From assembly GCF_038069765.1 (NCBI RefSeq), contig NZ_JBBPFS010000003.1:434001-498000 (forward strand): 64,000 bases of DNA, written 5' to 3'. A program made the position numbers and the translations under genes. This document shows positions 43,492 through 51,902 of the stretch, piece after piece. The stretch is from Arthrobacter_B sp038069765. GTDB taxonomy: Bacteria; Actinomycetota; Actinomycetes; Actinomycetales; Micrococcaceae. The notes under the pieces are model-generated. The model saw only the letters and a program-made list of their open reading frames with translations. It searched no databases and was not told the DNA's origin. Positions within the stretch are counted from its first letter, which is position 1. Each line of letters begins with the position of its first letter.

Positions 43492-44427
43492 CTACCGGCC
43501 TCCGTTCAGCTTCGGATCGAACCGGTCCCGCAGGCCGTCTCCCAGCAGGTTGAATCCCAGGACTGCCACCGCAATCGCGGCTCCCGGCCAGATGGCCAGC
43601 GTCGGCTGGCTGCCGAGGAACTGCTGGGATTCCTGCAGCATGCGCCCCCAGGACGGGACGGGCGGCGGGGTGCCCAGCCCCAAAAAGGACAGTGCAGCTT
43701 CGGCCAGCACGGCCAGCGCAAAGGTCACGGAGCACTGGACCACCACCATCCCGGCGATGTTCGGCAGCACGTGCCGGCGGGCGATGCGCAGCCCGCTCTG
43801 GCTCGATGCCCGTGCCGCAAGGACGTATTCAGTGCTCATCACCTGCAGGGTGCCGCTGCGCGCCACCCGGGCAAACCCAGGGATTGAGCCAATACCGATC
43901 GCGACCATCGCCGTCACGGTTCCGGCGCCGAAAACAGCACCGAAAACGATGGCAACCAGCAGTGCCGGAAACGCCAGCAGAATATCGGTGCCCCGCATGG
44001 TCACTTCTTCGGTGATGCCGCCGCGCATGCCGGCCAGGATGCCCAGCGGGGTTCCGACCAGCAGCGCAATGCCGACGGCGATCAGCCCCACGAACAGGGT
44101 AATGCGCGCTCCGTAGAGGATCCCCGAAAACACGTCCCGCCCGTAGCGGTCCGTGCCCATGAGGTGGTCGGCGCTGGATCCGAGCAGCCGGTCCGAGGGG
44201 ACGGCCCGCACCGGATCGTACGGCGTCCAGAACAAGGACACGAGCGCTGCCAGCACAACCAGTCCCACCAGCACCAACCCCACAATGAGGGTGGCGGAAA
44301 AACGGCGGTTCGAGGGGGCGCCTGCGGGAATCGAAGAACCGGCGGTCCCGGTCAGGACGGGTGGGATATCGCTCAACGTCCTAGGCCTTCTTTCGGATGC
44401 GCGGGTCAAGGACGGTGTACAGGACAT
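43492..44427 (-). CDS. Peptide-type ABC transporter permease (DppC-like)
   Basis: 311 residues. Long N-terminal cytoplasmic stretch, then FWTPYDPVRAVPSDRLLGSSADHLMGTDRYGRDVFSGI split by the first helix, and the family loop VGTPLGILAGMRGG. ATG at 44427 overlaps the preceding permease end by 47 bases in another frame; the shorter alternative start cannot be ruled out. Confidence 0.85.
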   Translation of the reverse strand: MSCTPSLTRASERRPRTLSDIPPVLTGTAGSSIPAGAPSNRRFSATLIVGLVLVGLVVLAALVSLFWTPYDPVRAVPSDRLLGSSADHLMGTDRYGRDVFSGILYGARITLFVGLIAVGIALLVGTPLGILAGMRGGITEEVTMRGTDILLAFPALLVAIVFGAVFGAGTVTAMVAIGIGSIPGFARVARSGTLQVMSTEYVLAARASSQSGLRIARRHVLPNIAGMVVVQCSVTFALAVLAEAALSFLGLGTPPPVPSWGRMLQESQQFLGSQPTLAIWPGAAIAVAVLGFNLLGDGLRDRFDPKLNGGR

Positions 44428-45328
44428 CCACCGCCAGGTTGATGATCAGGGTGATTGCCACGAGCACCATCACGACGGATTGAACCGTCAGCAGGTCACG
44501 GTTGCCCACGGCATCCAGGAGCATCGATCCCAGCCCCGGAATGACAAAGACCCGCTCAATGACGACGGCGCCGACGATGAGCGCGGCAAGCTGGACGCTG
44601 GCAACGGTGAGAACCGGAATGGCAGCATTGCGCAGTCCGTGTTTCACCAGCGCTTCAAGTTTGCCCAGGCCCTTGGCGCGGGCGGTGCGGAGGTAGTCCT
44701 CGCTCATGATCTCCAGCACAGCTGAACGGACGTACCGGGTCAGGATGGCTCCCTGGACCGAGGCGAGGGCCAGGACGGGAAGGAACACCCGCCGCAGGAA
44801 GTCGCCGAAGTCAACGCCGGGCGGCGTCCAGCCGTTGGCGGGAAACCACCCGAGTCCCACCGCAAAGACCACCACGAGCATGATTCCGGCGAGGAAGCCC
44901 GGGATGGCCACTCCCACCTGGCTCAGGCCGCTGAGCAGGACGCCGCTCACCTGCCGGTGGCGGACCGCCATGAGCGTGCCGAAGGGGATGGCGATCAGCA
45001 GGGCCGCCAGCATCGCCAGCCCAACCAGGATCAGACTCACCTGGACCCGGTCCAGAACCTGGGGGCTGATGTCCTGCCGCGTCACGTAGCTCACGCCGAA
45101 ATCGCCGCGGGGCAGCCCCAGCACCCAGTCGAAGTACTGCACCACCAGGGGACGGTCGGTGCCGAACTCCCTGCGGGTTGCGGCCAGCAGTTCCGGTGTC
45201 GCATTCACGCCGAGGGCTATCTGCGCCGGATCGCCGGGCACGGCGCGCATGAAGAAAAACACCGCAACCGTTGCCGCGATGAACGTGACGGCAAACCGTG
45301 CTGCGTTAATCAGCAGCCTCAGACCCAT
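44381..45328 (-). CDS. Peptide-type ABC transporter permease (DppB-like)
   Basis: 315 residues, six helices, with FFFMRAVPGDPAQIALG at the N-terminus and TRYVRSAVLEIMSEDYLRTARAKGLG as the EAA loop. ATG at 45328 has GGAAGTAA upstream and lies 7 bases past the binding-protein stop. The longer frame upstream (to 45604) is antisense-style overlap with that gene and is rejected. Confidence 0.9.
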   Translation of the reverse strand: MGLRLLINAARFAVTFIAATVAVFFFMRAVPGDPAQIALGVNATPELLAATRREFGTDRPLVVQYFDWVLGLPRGDFGVSYVTRQDISPQVLDRVQVSLILVGLAMLAALLIAIPFGTLMAVRHRQVSGVLLSGLSQVGVAIPGFLAGIMLVVVFAVGLGWFPANGWTPPGVDFGDFLRRVFLPVLALASVQGAILTRYVRSAVLEIMSEDYLRTARAKGLGKLEALVKHGLRNAAIPVLTVASVQLAALIVGAVVIERVFVIPGLGSMLLDAVGNRDLLTVQSVVMVLVAITLIINLAVDVLYTVLDPRIRKKA

Positions 45329-45335
45329 GGTGTCG

Positions 45336-46850
45336 TTACTTCCAGCCGATGGACCCCAGGTCCAAAGCTTCCGTGACGGAGTTGGCGGGAATCCCGGTGA
45401 CGTCGGCCTTGGCCACCACGATGTTCGGGAAGAGGAAGAGCACTCCGGCCGCGGCGTCGTCGGTAATGGTGCGCACCACCTCCTGCATGCCGGAAACGTA
45501 GCCGGCTTCGTCGGCGGTGTCGGCAGCGGCCGCAGTTTCGGCAATGGCTGAATTGTCGTAGCCGAGGTAGTAGTCCGGGTTGTTGAACATGGTGAGCAGG
45601 TCACGGCTCTCCACGGCGAGGACTACGGACATGTCGTAGTCGTGCTGCGTGAAAACCTTGTCGAGCCAGACGGCGGGGAATTCCGCGGATTCAATGGTGG
45701 CGTTGATACCCGCCTCGGCCAGCTGCGACACCACGATCTCGGAAACGGCGGTGGCATAGGGACGGGTCGGAACGGTGAACGTCACGCTGAGGTCCTCCGC
45801 GCCCGCCTCCGCCAGCAGCGCCCGTGACTTCGCCGGGTCGTAGGGATATTTCCCGTTGAGGTCCTCGTAATAGGGATCCGTGGGCGGAACCGGCGCACCG
45901 ATCAGGGTGCCGTAGCCGCTCCAGGCAGTATCGATCACGGCCTGGTTGTCGATGGCGTGCAGCACTGCCTGGCGGACGCGGACGTCGTCGAACGGAGGAC
46001 GCCGGTTGTTCATGGACAGCATGATCTCGCCGTTGGAGGTGCCGTCGAGCACCTGGTACGCCGGGTCGCTTTCGAAGGAGGCGAGCAGTTCCGGAGCCTG
46101 CATGTTGTGGACAACATCCACGTCTCCGGAGCGGAGGGCATTAGTGGTGGCAACGGCGTCGGCGAAGTACTTCAGGGTTGCAGTCTCGACCTTCGGGGCC
46201 TCGCCCCAGTAGTCGTCCCGGGCCTTCATCTCAATGGACTGGCCGCGGTTCCACGCTTCAATCGTGAACGGGCCGGTGCCGATTGCAGTTCCGGCCAGGT
46301 CGTCCACGCCGTTCTCGTCAAACATGGCGCCCACGGGGGTGCCGAGGTCAAAGAGCCAGGCGTTCGACGGGCGGGCGAGGACAACCTCCACCTCTGTGTC
46401 CCCTAGGACGTTGACGGACTCGACCACTGACATTTTGTTTTTCAGGCTGGATACCCAGGCGTCGGAGAGGACGCGTTCGATGCTGAACTTCACGTCGTCG
46501 GCGGTGAAGGCCTCACCGTTGGAGAAGGTGACATCCGGCCGCAGCGCGAAGGTGTAGGTCCGGCGGTCCTCGCTGATGTCCCATGACTCGGCCAGCAGCG
46601 GCTGGACGGTCCCCTCCTGGTCGATCTCGACCAGGCCCTCGTAGACATTGGACATCAGTGCCTGGGGAATGGCTGCGCCCGCCGTGGTGGTGAAGTCCAG
46701 GTTGGTGGGCTCTCCCGTGAGCGCGACGGTAACGCCCGTCTGCTCCGACGGCTCTGCGGCGTCGGTTCCGCCCGAGCCGGCGGAGCAGGCCGAAAGGGAC
46801 AGTGCCGCGGCCAGGATGACGGCGGGTACCCGGAGGTGGGTGGGTCGCAT
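45336..46850 (-). CDS. Peptide-type ABC transporter substrate-binding lipoprotein
   Basis: 504 residues from the ATG at 46850 with GGAGA 6 bases upstream. Signal peptide and lipobox LSLSAC (Cys near 22). Mature part VTVALTGEPTNLDFTTTAGAAIPQALMSNVYEGL matches the DppA/OppA-like family 5 binding proteins, which take peptides, nickel chelates and other amides. First gene of the importer-amidase operon. Confidence 0.9.
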   Translation of the reverse strand: MRPTHLRVPAVILAAALSLSACSAGSGGTDAAEPSEQTGVTVALTGEPTNLDFTTTAGAAIPQALMSNVYEGLVEIDQEGTVQPLLAESWDISEDRRTYTFALRPDVTFSNGEAFTADDVKFSIERVLSDAWVSSLKNKMSVVESVNVLGDTEVEVVLARPSNAWLFDLGTPVGAMFDENGVDDLAGTAIGTGPFTIEAWNRGQSIEMKARDDYWGEAPKVETATLKYFADAVATTNALRSGDVDVVHNMQAPELLASFESDPAYQVLDGTSNGEIMLSMNNRRPPFDDVRVRQAVLHAIDNQAVIDTAWSGYGTLIGAPVPPTDPYYEDLNGKYPYDPAKSRALLAEAGAEDLSVTFTVPTRPYATAVSEIVVSQLAEAGINATIESAEFPAVWLDKVFTQHDYDMSVVLAVESRDLLTMFNNPDYYLGYDNSAIAETAAAADTADEAGYVSGMQEVVRTITDDAAAGVLFLFPNIVVAKADVTGIPANSVTEALDLGSIGWK

Positions 46851-46881
46851 AAGGATTCTCCATCTAAGAAAAAGTGCCGCG

Positions 46882-46923
46882 GACGCCGATGGCGTCAAGC
46901 CAACAGCATGCACATATATATGT
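46882..46923. promoter_or_regulatory. Other palindromes in the divergent importer/GntR region
   Basis: GACGCCGATGGCGTC (46882-46896) and the 12-base palindrome ACATATATATGT (46912-46923) lie between the operator and the importer start. Either could be a second regulator site or the AT-rich melting region; no function is proven. Confidence 0.35.
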
Positions 46924-46936
46924 CTACACGTTGGAA

Positions 46937-46948
46937 GGTCAGACCAGT
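46937..46948. promoter_or_regulatory. Second GntR operator half, divergent promoter of importer and regulator
   Basis: GGTCAGACCAGT is identical over 12 bases to the right part of the operator at 39385-39399; the left three bases differ. It sits in the 173-base space between the importer gene and the GntR gene, 76 bases before the regulator start, where a site could control both. Confidence 0.6.
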
Positions 46949-47023
46949 GACAAAAAACTCCGAAAGCGGGTGCGCCGCTCCCCACAGAAAGGTACATTCG
47001 GTAGTTCCCGACCAGAGGACCGC

Positions 47024-47809
47024 ATGAGCAAGATTAACTTCACCCCGGCCGTCCCCGTGCTGACCTACGAGCGCGTCGTGGAACAGATCGAGGAAGCCAT
47101 CCTCTCCGGCACGCTGGAACCGGGGCAGCATCTGCCCAGCGAACGCGAACTGGTGGTCCAGTTCTCCGTCAGCCGACCCACGGTCCGGGAAGCCCTGCGG
47201 GTGCTGCAGAGCAGAGGGCTGATCGCGTCGCGTCCCGGGGTGCGGACCGGACCCGAGGTGCTGCCCCTCTCCGGGCACGCTCTGGAGCGCTCGTTCAGCA
47301 CCCTGGCCCGTGTGGCGGCCCTGTCCCTCTCCGACCTTGTGCAGTTCCGGATCGTCCTGGAAAGTTCGGCCTGCCGCCTGGCCGCCTCGCTGCACACGGA
47401 GGAACAGCTCGAAACCATGTCATCCGCCGTCGCCCGCATGGAAGCAGCCGTACACGACGCGGACCTCTTCAACCGCGCAGACCTGGACTTCCATGCCGCA
47501 GTCTGGGAGGCAAGCCGCAATCTGCTGCTTCAAACCAGCGGGCAGGCAGTGTCCTCGGCGATCCTGGGCCTCATGAACGACCGGATTTCGGTGGCTCCGG
47601 ACCCCCGCGGCGCCATGGAAGAGTCCGCCGCCAGCGACCGCGCCCTCTTCGAAGCCATCGCCGCCGGGAACAGCCCGGCCGCGGGAGCCCACGCGCAGCA
47701 GGCCATTGCGGACCATTTCAAGCAGTACCTGGACGACCGCGGAAGGAAAGCGCTGCACGCCCTCGCAACCAACGAGGATTCGACGGAGCATTCCGCTCCC
47801 CCGGCTTAA
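47024..47809 (+). CDS. GntR family regulator, FadR subfamily
   Basis: 261 residues. Winged-helix N-domain (VVEQIEEAILSGTLEPGQHLPSERELVVQFSVSRPTVREALRVLQ split as usual) and a C-terminal FCD helical ligand-binding domain with DLDFHAAVWEASRN holding the Asp/His metal-site type residues. The ATG at 47024 follows AGAGGA. It is placed divergent from the importer operon and shares its operator with the SDR promoter, so it is the likely local repressor. Effector unknown. Confidence 0.9.
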   Translation: MSKINFTPAVPVLTYERVVEQIEEAILSGTLEPGQHLPSERELVVQFSVSRPTVREALRVLQSRGLIASRPGVRTGPEVLPLSGHALERSFSTLARVAALSLSDLVQFRIVLESSACRLAASLHTEEQLETMSSAVARMEAAVHDADLFNRADLDFHAAVWEASRNLLLQTSGQAVSSAILGLMNDRISVAPDPRGAMEESAASDRALFEAIAAGNSPAAGAHAQQAIADHFKQYLDDRGRKALHALATNEDSTEHSAPPA

Positions 47810-47816
47810 CGCAGAA

Positions 47817-47844
47817 GCAGGACGGGAAATCCTTCCCGTCCTGC
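47817..47844. terminator. Terminator between GntR and cspA genes
   Basis: 12-base perfect stem GCAGGACGGGAA (47817-47828 and 47833-47844) with a 4-base loop. The GCAGGACGGG stem is the same as in the hairpin after the second cold-shock gene. Confidence 0.75.
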
Positions 47845-47884
47845 AACTTATTCAAGCCGTTCCCGGAGGAACCCAAATCTAGAT

Positions 47885-48088
47885 TTAGAGGGCCTGGATG
47901 TTTACGGCCTGGGGACCCTTGGGGCCCTGCTCGGTGTCGAAGCTAACCTTCTGGTTCTCTTCGAGGGAGCGGTAGCCACTCGAGTTGATAGCGGAGTAGT
48001 GAGCGAAAACGTCGGCGCTTCCGTCATCGGGCTCGATGAAGCCGAAGCCCTTTTCGGAGTTGAACCATTTCACGGTACCTGTTGCCAT
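47885..48088 (-). CDS. cspA: Cold-shock protein (CspA family), copy 1
   Basis: 67 residues with RNP1 KGFGFIEPD and RNP2 DVFAHYSAI; an RNA-chaperone of the CSD fold. Differs from the copy at 50637-50840 at about four positions (S/N, R/K, E/D, V/T). Long leader of about 140 bases. The GAAGGATG sequence before the ATG serves as the ribosome site. Confidence 0.95.
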   Translation of the reverse strand: MATGTVKWFNSEKGFGFIEPDDGSADVFAHYSAINSSGYRSLEENQKVSFDTEQGPKGPQAVNIQAL

Positions 48089-48238
48089 TTTTAATCATCC
48101 TTCTAAAGAAACCACCCCCGACCTTCGAGGAGTTTCACGCTGCAGCGCCATACGCGGCATCCTATAGAAAAAGCGGCTGGCCCTTGATTTGGGTTTCGCC
48201 GCTTGGAACACAGAACGCCCCACGCTACAACTTCGTCC

Positions 48239-48244
48239 AGTATA
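48239..48244 (-). promoter_or_regulatory. -10 box of cspA copy 1
   Basis: TATACT on the minus strand, 151 bases before the start, giving a 5' leader of about 143 bases. The related element CATACT sits 145 bases before the second copy. Confidence 0.45.
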
Positions 48245-48289
48245 CACAGGGGCCCCCGAGAGCGGCACCCCGCAGAGCGCACTACTCGT

Positions 48290-48295
48290 TAAGCT
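48290..48295 (+). promoter_or_regulatory. -10 box of a probable leaderless glutaminase promoter
   Basis: TAAGCT with exactly 6 bases to the ATG at 48302. Confidence 0.5.
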
Positions 48296-48301
48296 GAAGG
48301 T

Positions 48302-50188
48302 ATGCGTTCTGCCACCGTTTCCGCCGCTTCGGGTTCATCCCACGAGCCTGCGTCCTCCCCCGCGTTCCCGCCCATGTCCTCCCCCATCGATGCCTATCTG
48401 GAAAAAATCCACTCTGAAATCGCGGAGTTGAAGGACGGCAAGCCCTACAGCAGCATTCCGGCCATGGCCAACGTGGATCCGAATAACTTCGGCATCGCGC
48501 TGGCCACCGCCGACGGCTACGTCTACGAAATCGGTGACACCCGGGAAGAATTCAGCATCCAGTCCATCTCCAAGCCCTTCACCTACGGACTGGCCCTGGC
48601 GGACCGCGGCATGGAGGCCGTGGACGCCAAGGTGGACGTGGAGCCGTCCGGAGATTCCTTCAACGAGATGTCCCTCGCCGAAGGCACGGGGCGCCCCGCC
48701 AACGCCATGATCAACGCCGGCGCCCTCACCGCCACTTCCCTGGTCCGCGGCTCCGGCGGCATCACCCGCTTCAACCGCATCCTGAACACGTACTCTGCCT
48801 TTGCCGGGCGCCAACTGTCCGTGAGCGAACGCATTTACCGGTCCGAACTGAAGTCCGGCCACCGCAACCATGCGCTGGCCTACCTGCTGCGGTCCTTCGA
48901 CATCATTGAGTCCGACCCCACTCCGGTCATCAAGGACTACTTCCGCCAGTGCTCCGTCATGGTCAATGCCCTGGACCTGGCCATGATGGCGGCAACCCTG
49001 GCCAACAGCGGCCGCAACCCGATCTCCGGCGACCAGGTCCTGGATATCGCCCCGGTGGAGCGGGTCCTGTCGGTCATGGCCACCTGCGGCATGTACGACG
49101 ACGCCGGCGCCTGGCTCTCCAGCGTCGGCATGCCGGCCAAGTCCGGCGTCGGCGGCGGCACCATCGCCGTCCTCCCCGGGCAGGTGGGCCTTGCCGTGTA
49201 CTCACCCCCGCTGGACGCGCACGGATCGAGCGTCCGCGGGGTGGCCACCAGCCAGCGGATCTCCCATGACATGCAGCTGCACTTCGTCCGGGCGGCACGG
49301 ACGGGCCGCTCAGCCATCCGCAACGTTTATGACATCACGGCTGCCCCCTCGGGCGTGCGGCGCACCGACGAAGCCAGCCAGGTACTGCGCAGCCACGGCC
49401 ACCGGGCCCAGATCCTGGAGCTGAACGGAGACCTGCTCTTCGCCGGCGCGGAATCCGTGGTGCGGGCGCTCTCCAATCTGGAGGAAGAGGTTGAACTCGT
49501 GGTCCTGGATCTGCGCAGCGTCGACGAGGTCTCCGAGGTGGCTCTGCGCCTGTTTGCCGAGTCCGCCGAGATGCTCGCCAAGACCGGACGCGGACTGGTG
49601 CTCGTGGACGGGGAAGGTACCGTGACCGATGACCTCGCCGGACGCGGCTATGACGTGCCCTCCTTCGTCACCCGCAACGCCGCCGTGGAACACTGCGAAA
49701 CCCGGCTGATTGATTCCTACGGAGCCGAACTGATCATGCCGGATGTCATGGAACCGGTGGACTCCCCGGCTCTGCGGCAGCTGGAGCCCGAGGATGCCCA
49801 GACCGTGCAGGACCTGATGGAGGAACGCGAGTACGACGACGGTGATGTGGTCCGCCGCGTCGGGCAGCGGTTCGGCGGGGTGTTCTTCATTGTCTCGGGC
49901 ACGGTTGCCACTTCCATGCCGGCGCCTGACGGGTCGCGGATCAAGCTGACGACGCTGGGACCGGGCATGACGTTCGGGGAAATGGCACTGGCGGAAGACA
50001 AGCGCCAGGAAACCACGGTGAAGGCCGGCGGCCCTCTGAGGTTGAAGGTCCTGACTGCCGAGACCATGGAGTCCCTCGAGGCGGAAAACCCCCGGCTGGC
50101 GGTGGAGCTGTGGAAGGCACTCACCCGCGACGCCTACACCCGGGTGGAGCAGTATCTGCGGGAAAGTGCACTGCGGGCCAGGGACTGA
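48302..50188 (+). CDS. glsA: Glutaminase fused to STAS and cyclic-nucleotide-binding domains
   Basis: 628 residues. Residues about 25-330 are a serine-dependent beta-lactamase-fold glutaminase (FSIQSISKPF with the Ser-x-x-Lys nucleophile, then GRPANAMINAGA). About 345-450 is a STAS domain (VVLDLRSVDEVSEVALRLF) and about 490-600 a cNMP-binding domain (GGVFFIVSGTVATSM, MTFGEMALAEDKRQETTVKA). The fusion could couple glutamine deamination to a nucleotide signal. The phosphate-binding-cassette Glu (FGEMALAE) is present, but Arg/Ser of the cAMP contact are replaced by RQET, so ligand binding is uncertain. Confidence 0.88.
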   Translation: MRSATVSAASGSSHEPASSPAFPPMSSPIDAYLEKIHSEIAELKDGKPYSSIPAMANVDPNNFGIALATADGYVYEIGDTREEFSIQSISKPFTYGLALADRGMEAVDAKVDVEPSGDSFNEMSLAEGTGRPANAMINAGALTATSLVRGSGGITRFNRILNTYSAFAGRQLSVSERIYRSELKSGHRNHALAYLLRSFDIIESDPTPVIKDYFRQCSVMVNALDLAMMAATLANSGRNPISGDQVLDIAPVERVLSVMATCGMYDDAGAWLSSVGMPAKSGVGGGTIAVLPGQVGLAVYSPPLDAHGSSVRGVATSQRISHDMQLHFVRAARTGRSAIRNVYDITAAPSGVRRTDEASQVLRSHGHRAQILELNGDLLFAGAESVVRALSNLEEEVELVVLDLRSVDEVSEVALRLFAESAEMLAKTGRGLVLVDGEGTVTDDLAGRGYDVPSFVTRNAAVEHCETRLIDSYGAELIMPDVMEPVDSPALRQLEPEDAQTVQDLMEEREYDDGDVVRRVGQRFGGVFFIVSGTVATSMPAPDGSRIKLTTLGPGMTFGEMALAEDKRQETTVKAGGPLRLKVLTAETMESLEAENPRLAVELWKALTRDAYTRVEQYLRESALRARD

Positions 50189-50253
50189 CGCACGCGGCGC
50201 CGTCGTCGGCTTCCGGACGAAGCCGGGGCGGTGCGCCGGGGCGCGCCGCGGAC

Positions 50254-50334
50254 GGCGTGCCGGCCGAAGCCGGGGCGGTGTGCCGGCCGCAGCCGGGGGC
50301 GGTGTGCCGGCCGCAGCCGGGGGCGGTGTGCCGG
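50254..50334. repeat. 24-bp GC-rich tandem repeat
   Basis: GGTGTGCCGGCCGCAGCC plus GGGGGC at 50277-50300 and 50301-50324, with a diverged 23-base copy at 50254-50276 and a partial fourth. Perfect between the two middle copies, so slippage is recent or ongoing. Confidence 0.85.
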
Positions 50335-50562
50335 GGCGCGCCGCCGTCGGCCGCCTCATGGTGCGCCTGCCGCCGTCTGCCAGCACGGGTTCCCACCCTC
50401 TGTGGCTGCTGTGACGGCTGGTGCCACACCGGCCCCGGGGATGATCAAACAGTGGGAAGCCGTGCGCAGCACGCGGGTGTTGGACCGCTTATAGGGGTAT
50501 GCCGCGGCTGACGACCCCCCGCTCCCTGCAGGAAATGACCGGGGGAAACGACCCGGTTAAAC

Positions 50563-50597
50563 ACAAAAGCAGGACGGGTAACCCGTCCTGCTTTTGT
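50563..50597. terminator. Strong bidirectional terminator between glutaminase and cspA copy 2
   Basis: Perfect 17-base inverted repeat ACAAAAGCAGGACGGGT (50563-50579 and 50581-50597) around one base. A-run on the left and T-run on the right give a U tract in both directions. Confidence 0.85.
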
Positions 50598-50636
50598 AAG
50601 GCAGATCAGTACAAGTACTGAACCAAAGTCTCTAGA

Positions 50637-50840
50637 TTAGAGCGCCTGGATGTTCGTAGCCTGGGGACCCTTGGGGCCCTGCTCGGTATCAAAGCTAACC
50701 TTCTGGTTCTCGTCCAGGGACTTGTAACCGTTGGAGTTGATAGCGGAGTAGTGAGCGAACACGTCGGCGCTGCCGTCATCGGGCTCGATGAAGCCGAAGC
50801 CCTTTTCGGAGTTGAACCATTTTACGGTACCTGTAGCCAT
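50637..50840 (-). CDS. cspA: Cold-shock protein (CspA family), copy 2
   Basis: 67 residues, RNP1 KGFGFIEPD and RNP2 DVFAHYSAI. Near-identical paralogue of the protein at 47885-48088. The leader is also similar (both carry CCGCTTTTTCT about 75 bases before the start), so gene, leader and terminator stem were duplicated together. GAAGGAATATT lies before the ATG. Confidence 0.95.
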   Translation of the reverse strand: MATGTVKWFNSEKGFGFIEPDDGSADVFAHYSAINSNGYKSLDENQKVSFDTEQGPKGPQATNIQAL

Positions 50841-50984
50841 TTTAATATTCCTTCTGGAGTGAAGCAGATCCCGACTTTCGGGTAGCTTCAGTCGCGGTGT
50901 TCCTTACCGCTTCTACAGAAAAAGCGGCTAGCCCGTTTGGGGTTTCGCCACTTGAAATACAAAATGCGCAACAACCAACAACTG

Positions 50985-50990
50985 AGTATG
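50985..50990 (-). promoter_or_regulatory. -10 box of cspA copy 2
   Basis: CATACT on the minus strand, leader of about 137 bases, same layout as copy 1. Confidence 0.4.
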
Positions 50991-51105
50991 ACTCTACACC
51001 ACTTTCCCCGTAGGGGGTAATCGGCCTCCCCGGGGGCCGTCCAGAGGCATCCCCCGGGGCCTCCCCCGGGACTCTCTCCCGGGGCTCTCTCCCGGAACGG
51101 CCGCA

Positions 51106-51651
51106 CTATCCGCGCATCAGCAGATCGGCTGGAATTGCCGACTTGTCGGAGATCAGGCGCAGCAGTACGGGGTCGATGAGCTGCCCGCGGCGCAGAACGC
51201 TCACATCGCCCGTGGATTCCAGAACGACCAGGGCCACTTCCGAAAAGTTCCTGATGCCGGCCTGGCGCAGTTTGAAATAGACCTCGTCCTCCTCAATGCG
51301 GGCCGACTTCAGCCCTTCCTGCACGATGCTCTCGCCCGCCATCAGGAGGATCGGGTTGTTCGACAGGTAGGTGCCGCGCTTGGTCCGCCGCAGCACCGCT
51401 TCCAGCCGAAACAGCGCAAACATGGTTGCCAGTCCGATGATTCCGGCGAGCAGAGTGGGGGTGTCCCCCAGGACGACGCGTCCCAATACGGAGCCAAAGG
51501 CGATGACAATGGCCTTGTCCATCGTGGACCAGCTGGCGAGCGCACGCTGCCCGGCCGTACGGATGAGGACAAAAAAGGCTGCGTAAATACCGATGGCCGA
51601 CAGGACAACCGCGAGCGCTTCCAGCGGTGTAACTCCGAGATTTTGCCACAC
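51106..51651 (-). CDS. DUF421/YetF family membrane protein
   Basis: 181 residues from the GTG at 51651; AGGAGA lies 6 bases before it. The ATG at 51657 and GTG at 51666 are in frame but too close to the ribosome site. Three helices at the N-terminus, then a soluble part with YLSNNPILLMAGESIVQEGLKSARIEEDEVYFKLRQAGIRN, the DUF421 signature. Function unknown in most bacteria. Confidence 0.8.
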   Translation of the reverse strand: MWQNLGVTPLEALAVVLSAIGIYAAFFVLIRTAGQRALASWSTMDKAIVIAFGSVLGRVVLGDTPTLLAGIIGLATMFALFRLEAVLRRTKRGTYLSNNPILLMAGESIVQEGLKSARIEEDEVYFKLRQAGIRNFSEVALVVLESTGDVSVLRRGQLIDPVLLRLISDKSAIPADLLMRG

Positions 51652-51876
51652 GGTCATTCTCCTCACGATGAATGGACGGAACCGTGTTCCGGTTCCGGAC
51701 AGTCAGCGGCGACGGAGAACGCCTGGTGTGGTTTGGAAATGCTGCAGCCGGCGCCTGCAGCCGCGTGCCCGATAGAAAAATGCTAGCCGGGCACAACGGA
51801 CCCGTGACAGGCCGGGGGCCGGGCGGAGCCCGCTCAAAGCCGAGACGGCCGGCTGCAGGGAGAGCCCGGCGACGAC

Positions 51877-51902
51877 GGCCGGCGGTCAGCCTGCCGCCGG
51901 CC
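51877..51902 (-). terminator. Hairpin over the kstD stop codon
   Basis: GGCCGGCGG (51877-51885) pairs with CCGCCGGCC (51894-51902). The right arm lies in the last codons of kstD. Possible terminator, no U tract. Confidence 0.35.

Larger units (their letters stand above)
50189..50636. other. Gene-free region between glutaminase and cspA copy 2
   Basis: 448 bases without a convincing gene. It holds a 24-base tandem repeat (50254-50334) flanked by GCGCGCC-rich sequence, and near the right end a terminator hairpin. Short Pro/Ala/Arg-rich reading frames here follow the repeat and are not considered coding. Confidence 0.6.

Noticed and set aside
50221..50494. Short Pro/Arg/Ala-rich frames over the 24-bp repeat
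   Set aside because: Low complexity produced by the tandem repeat; no start signals.
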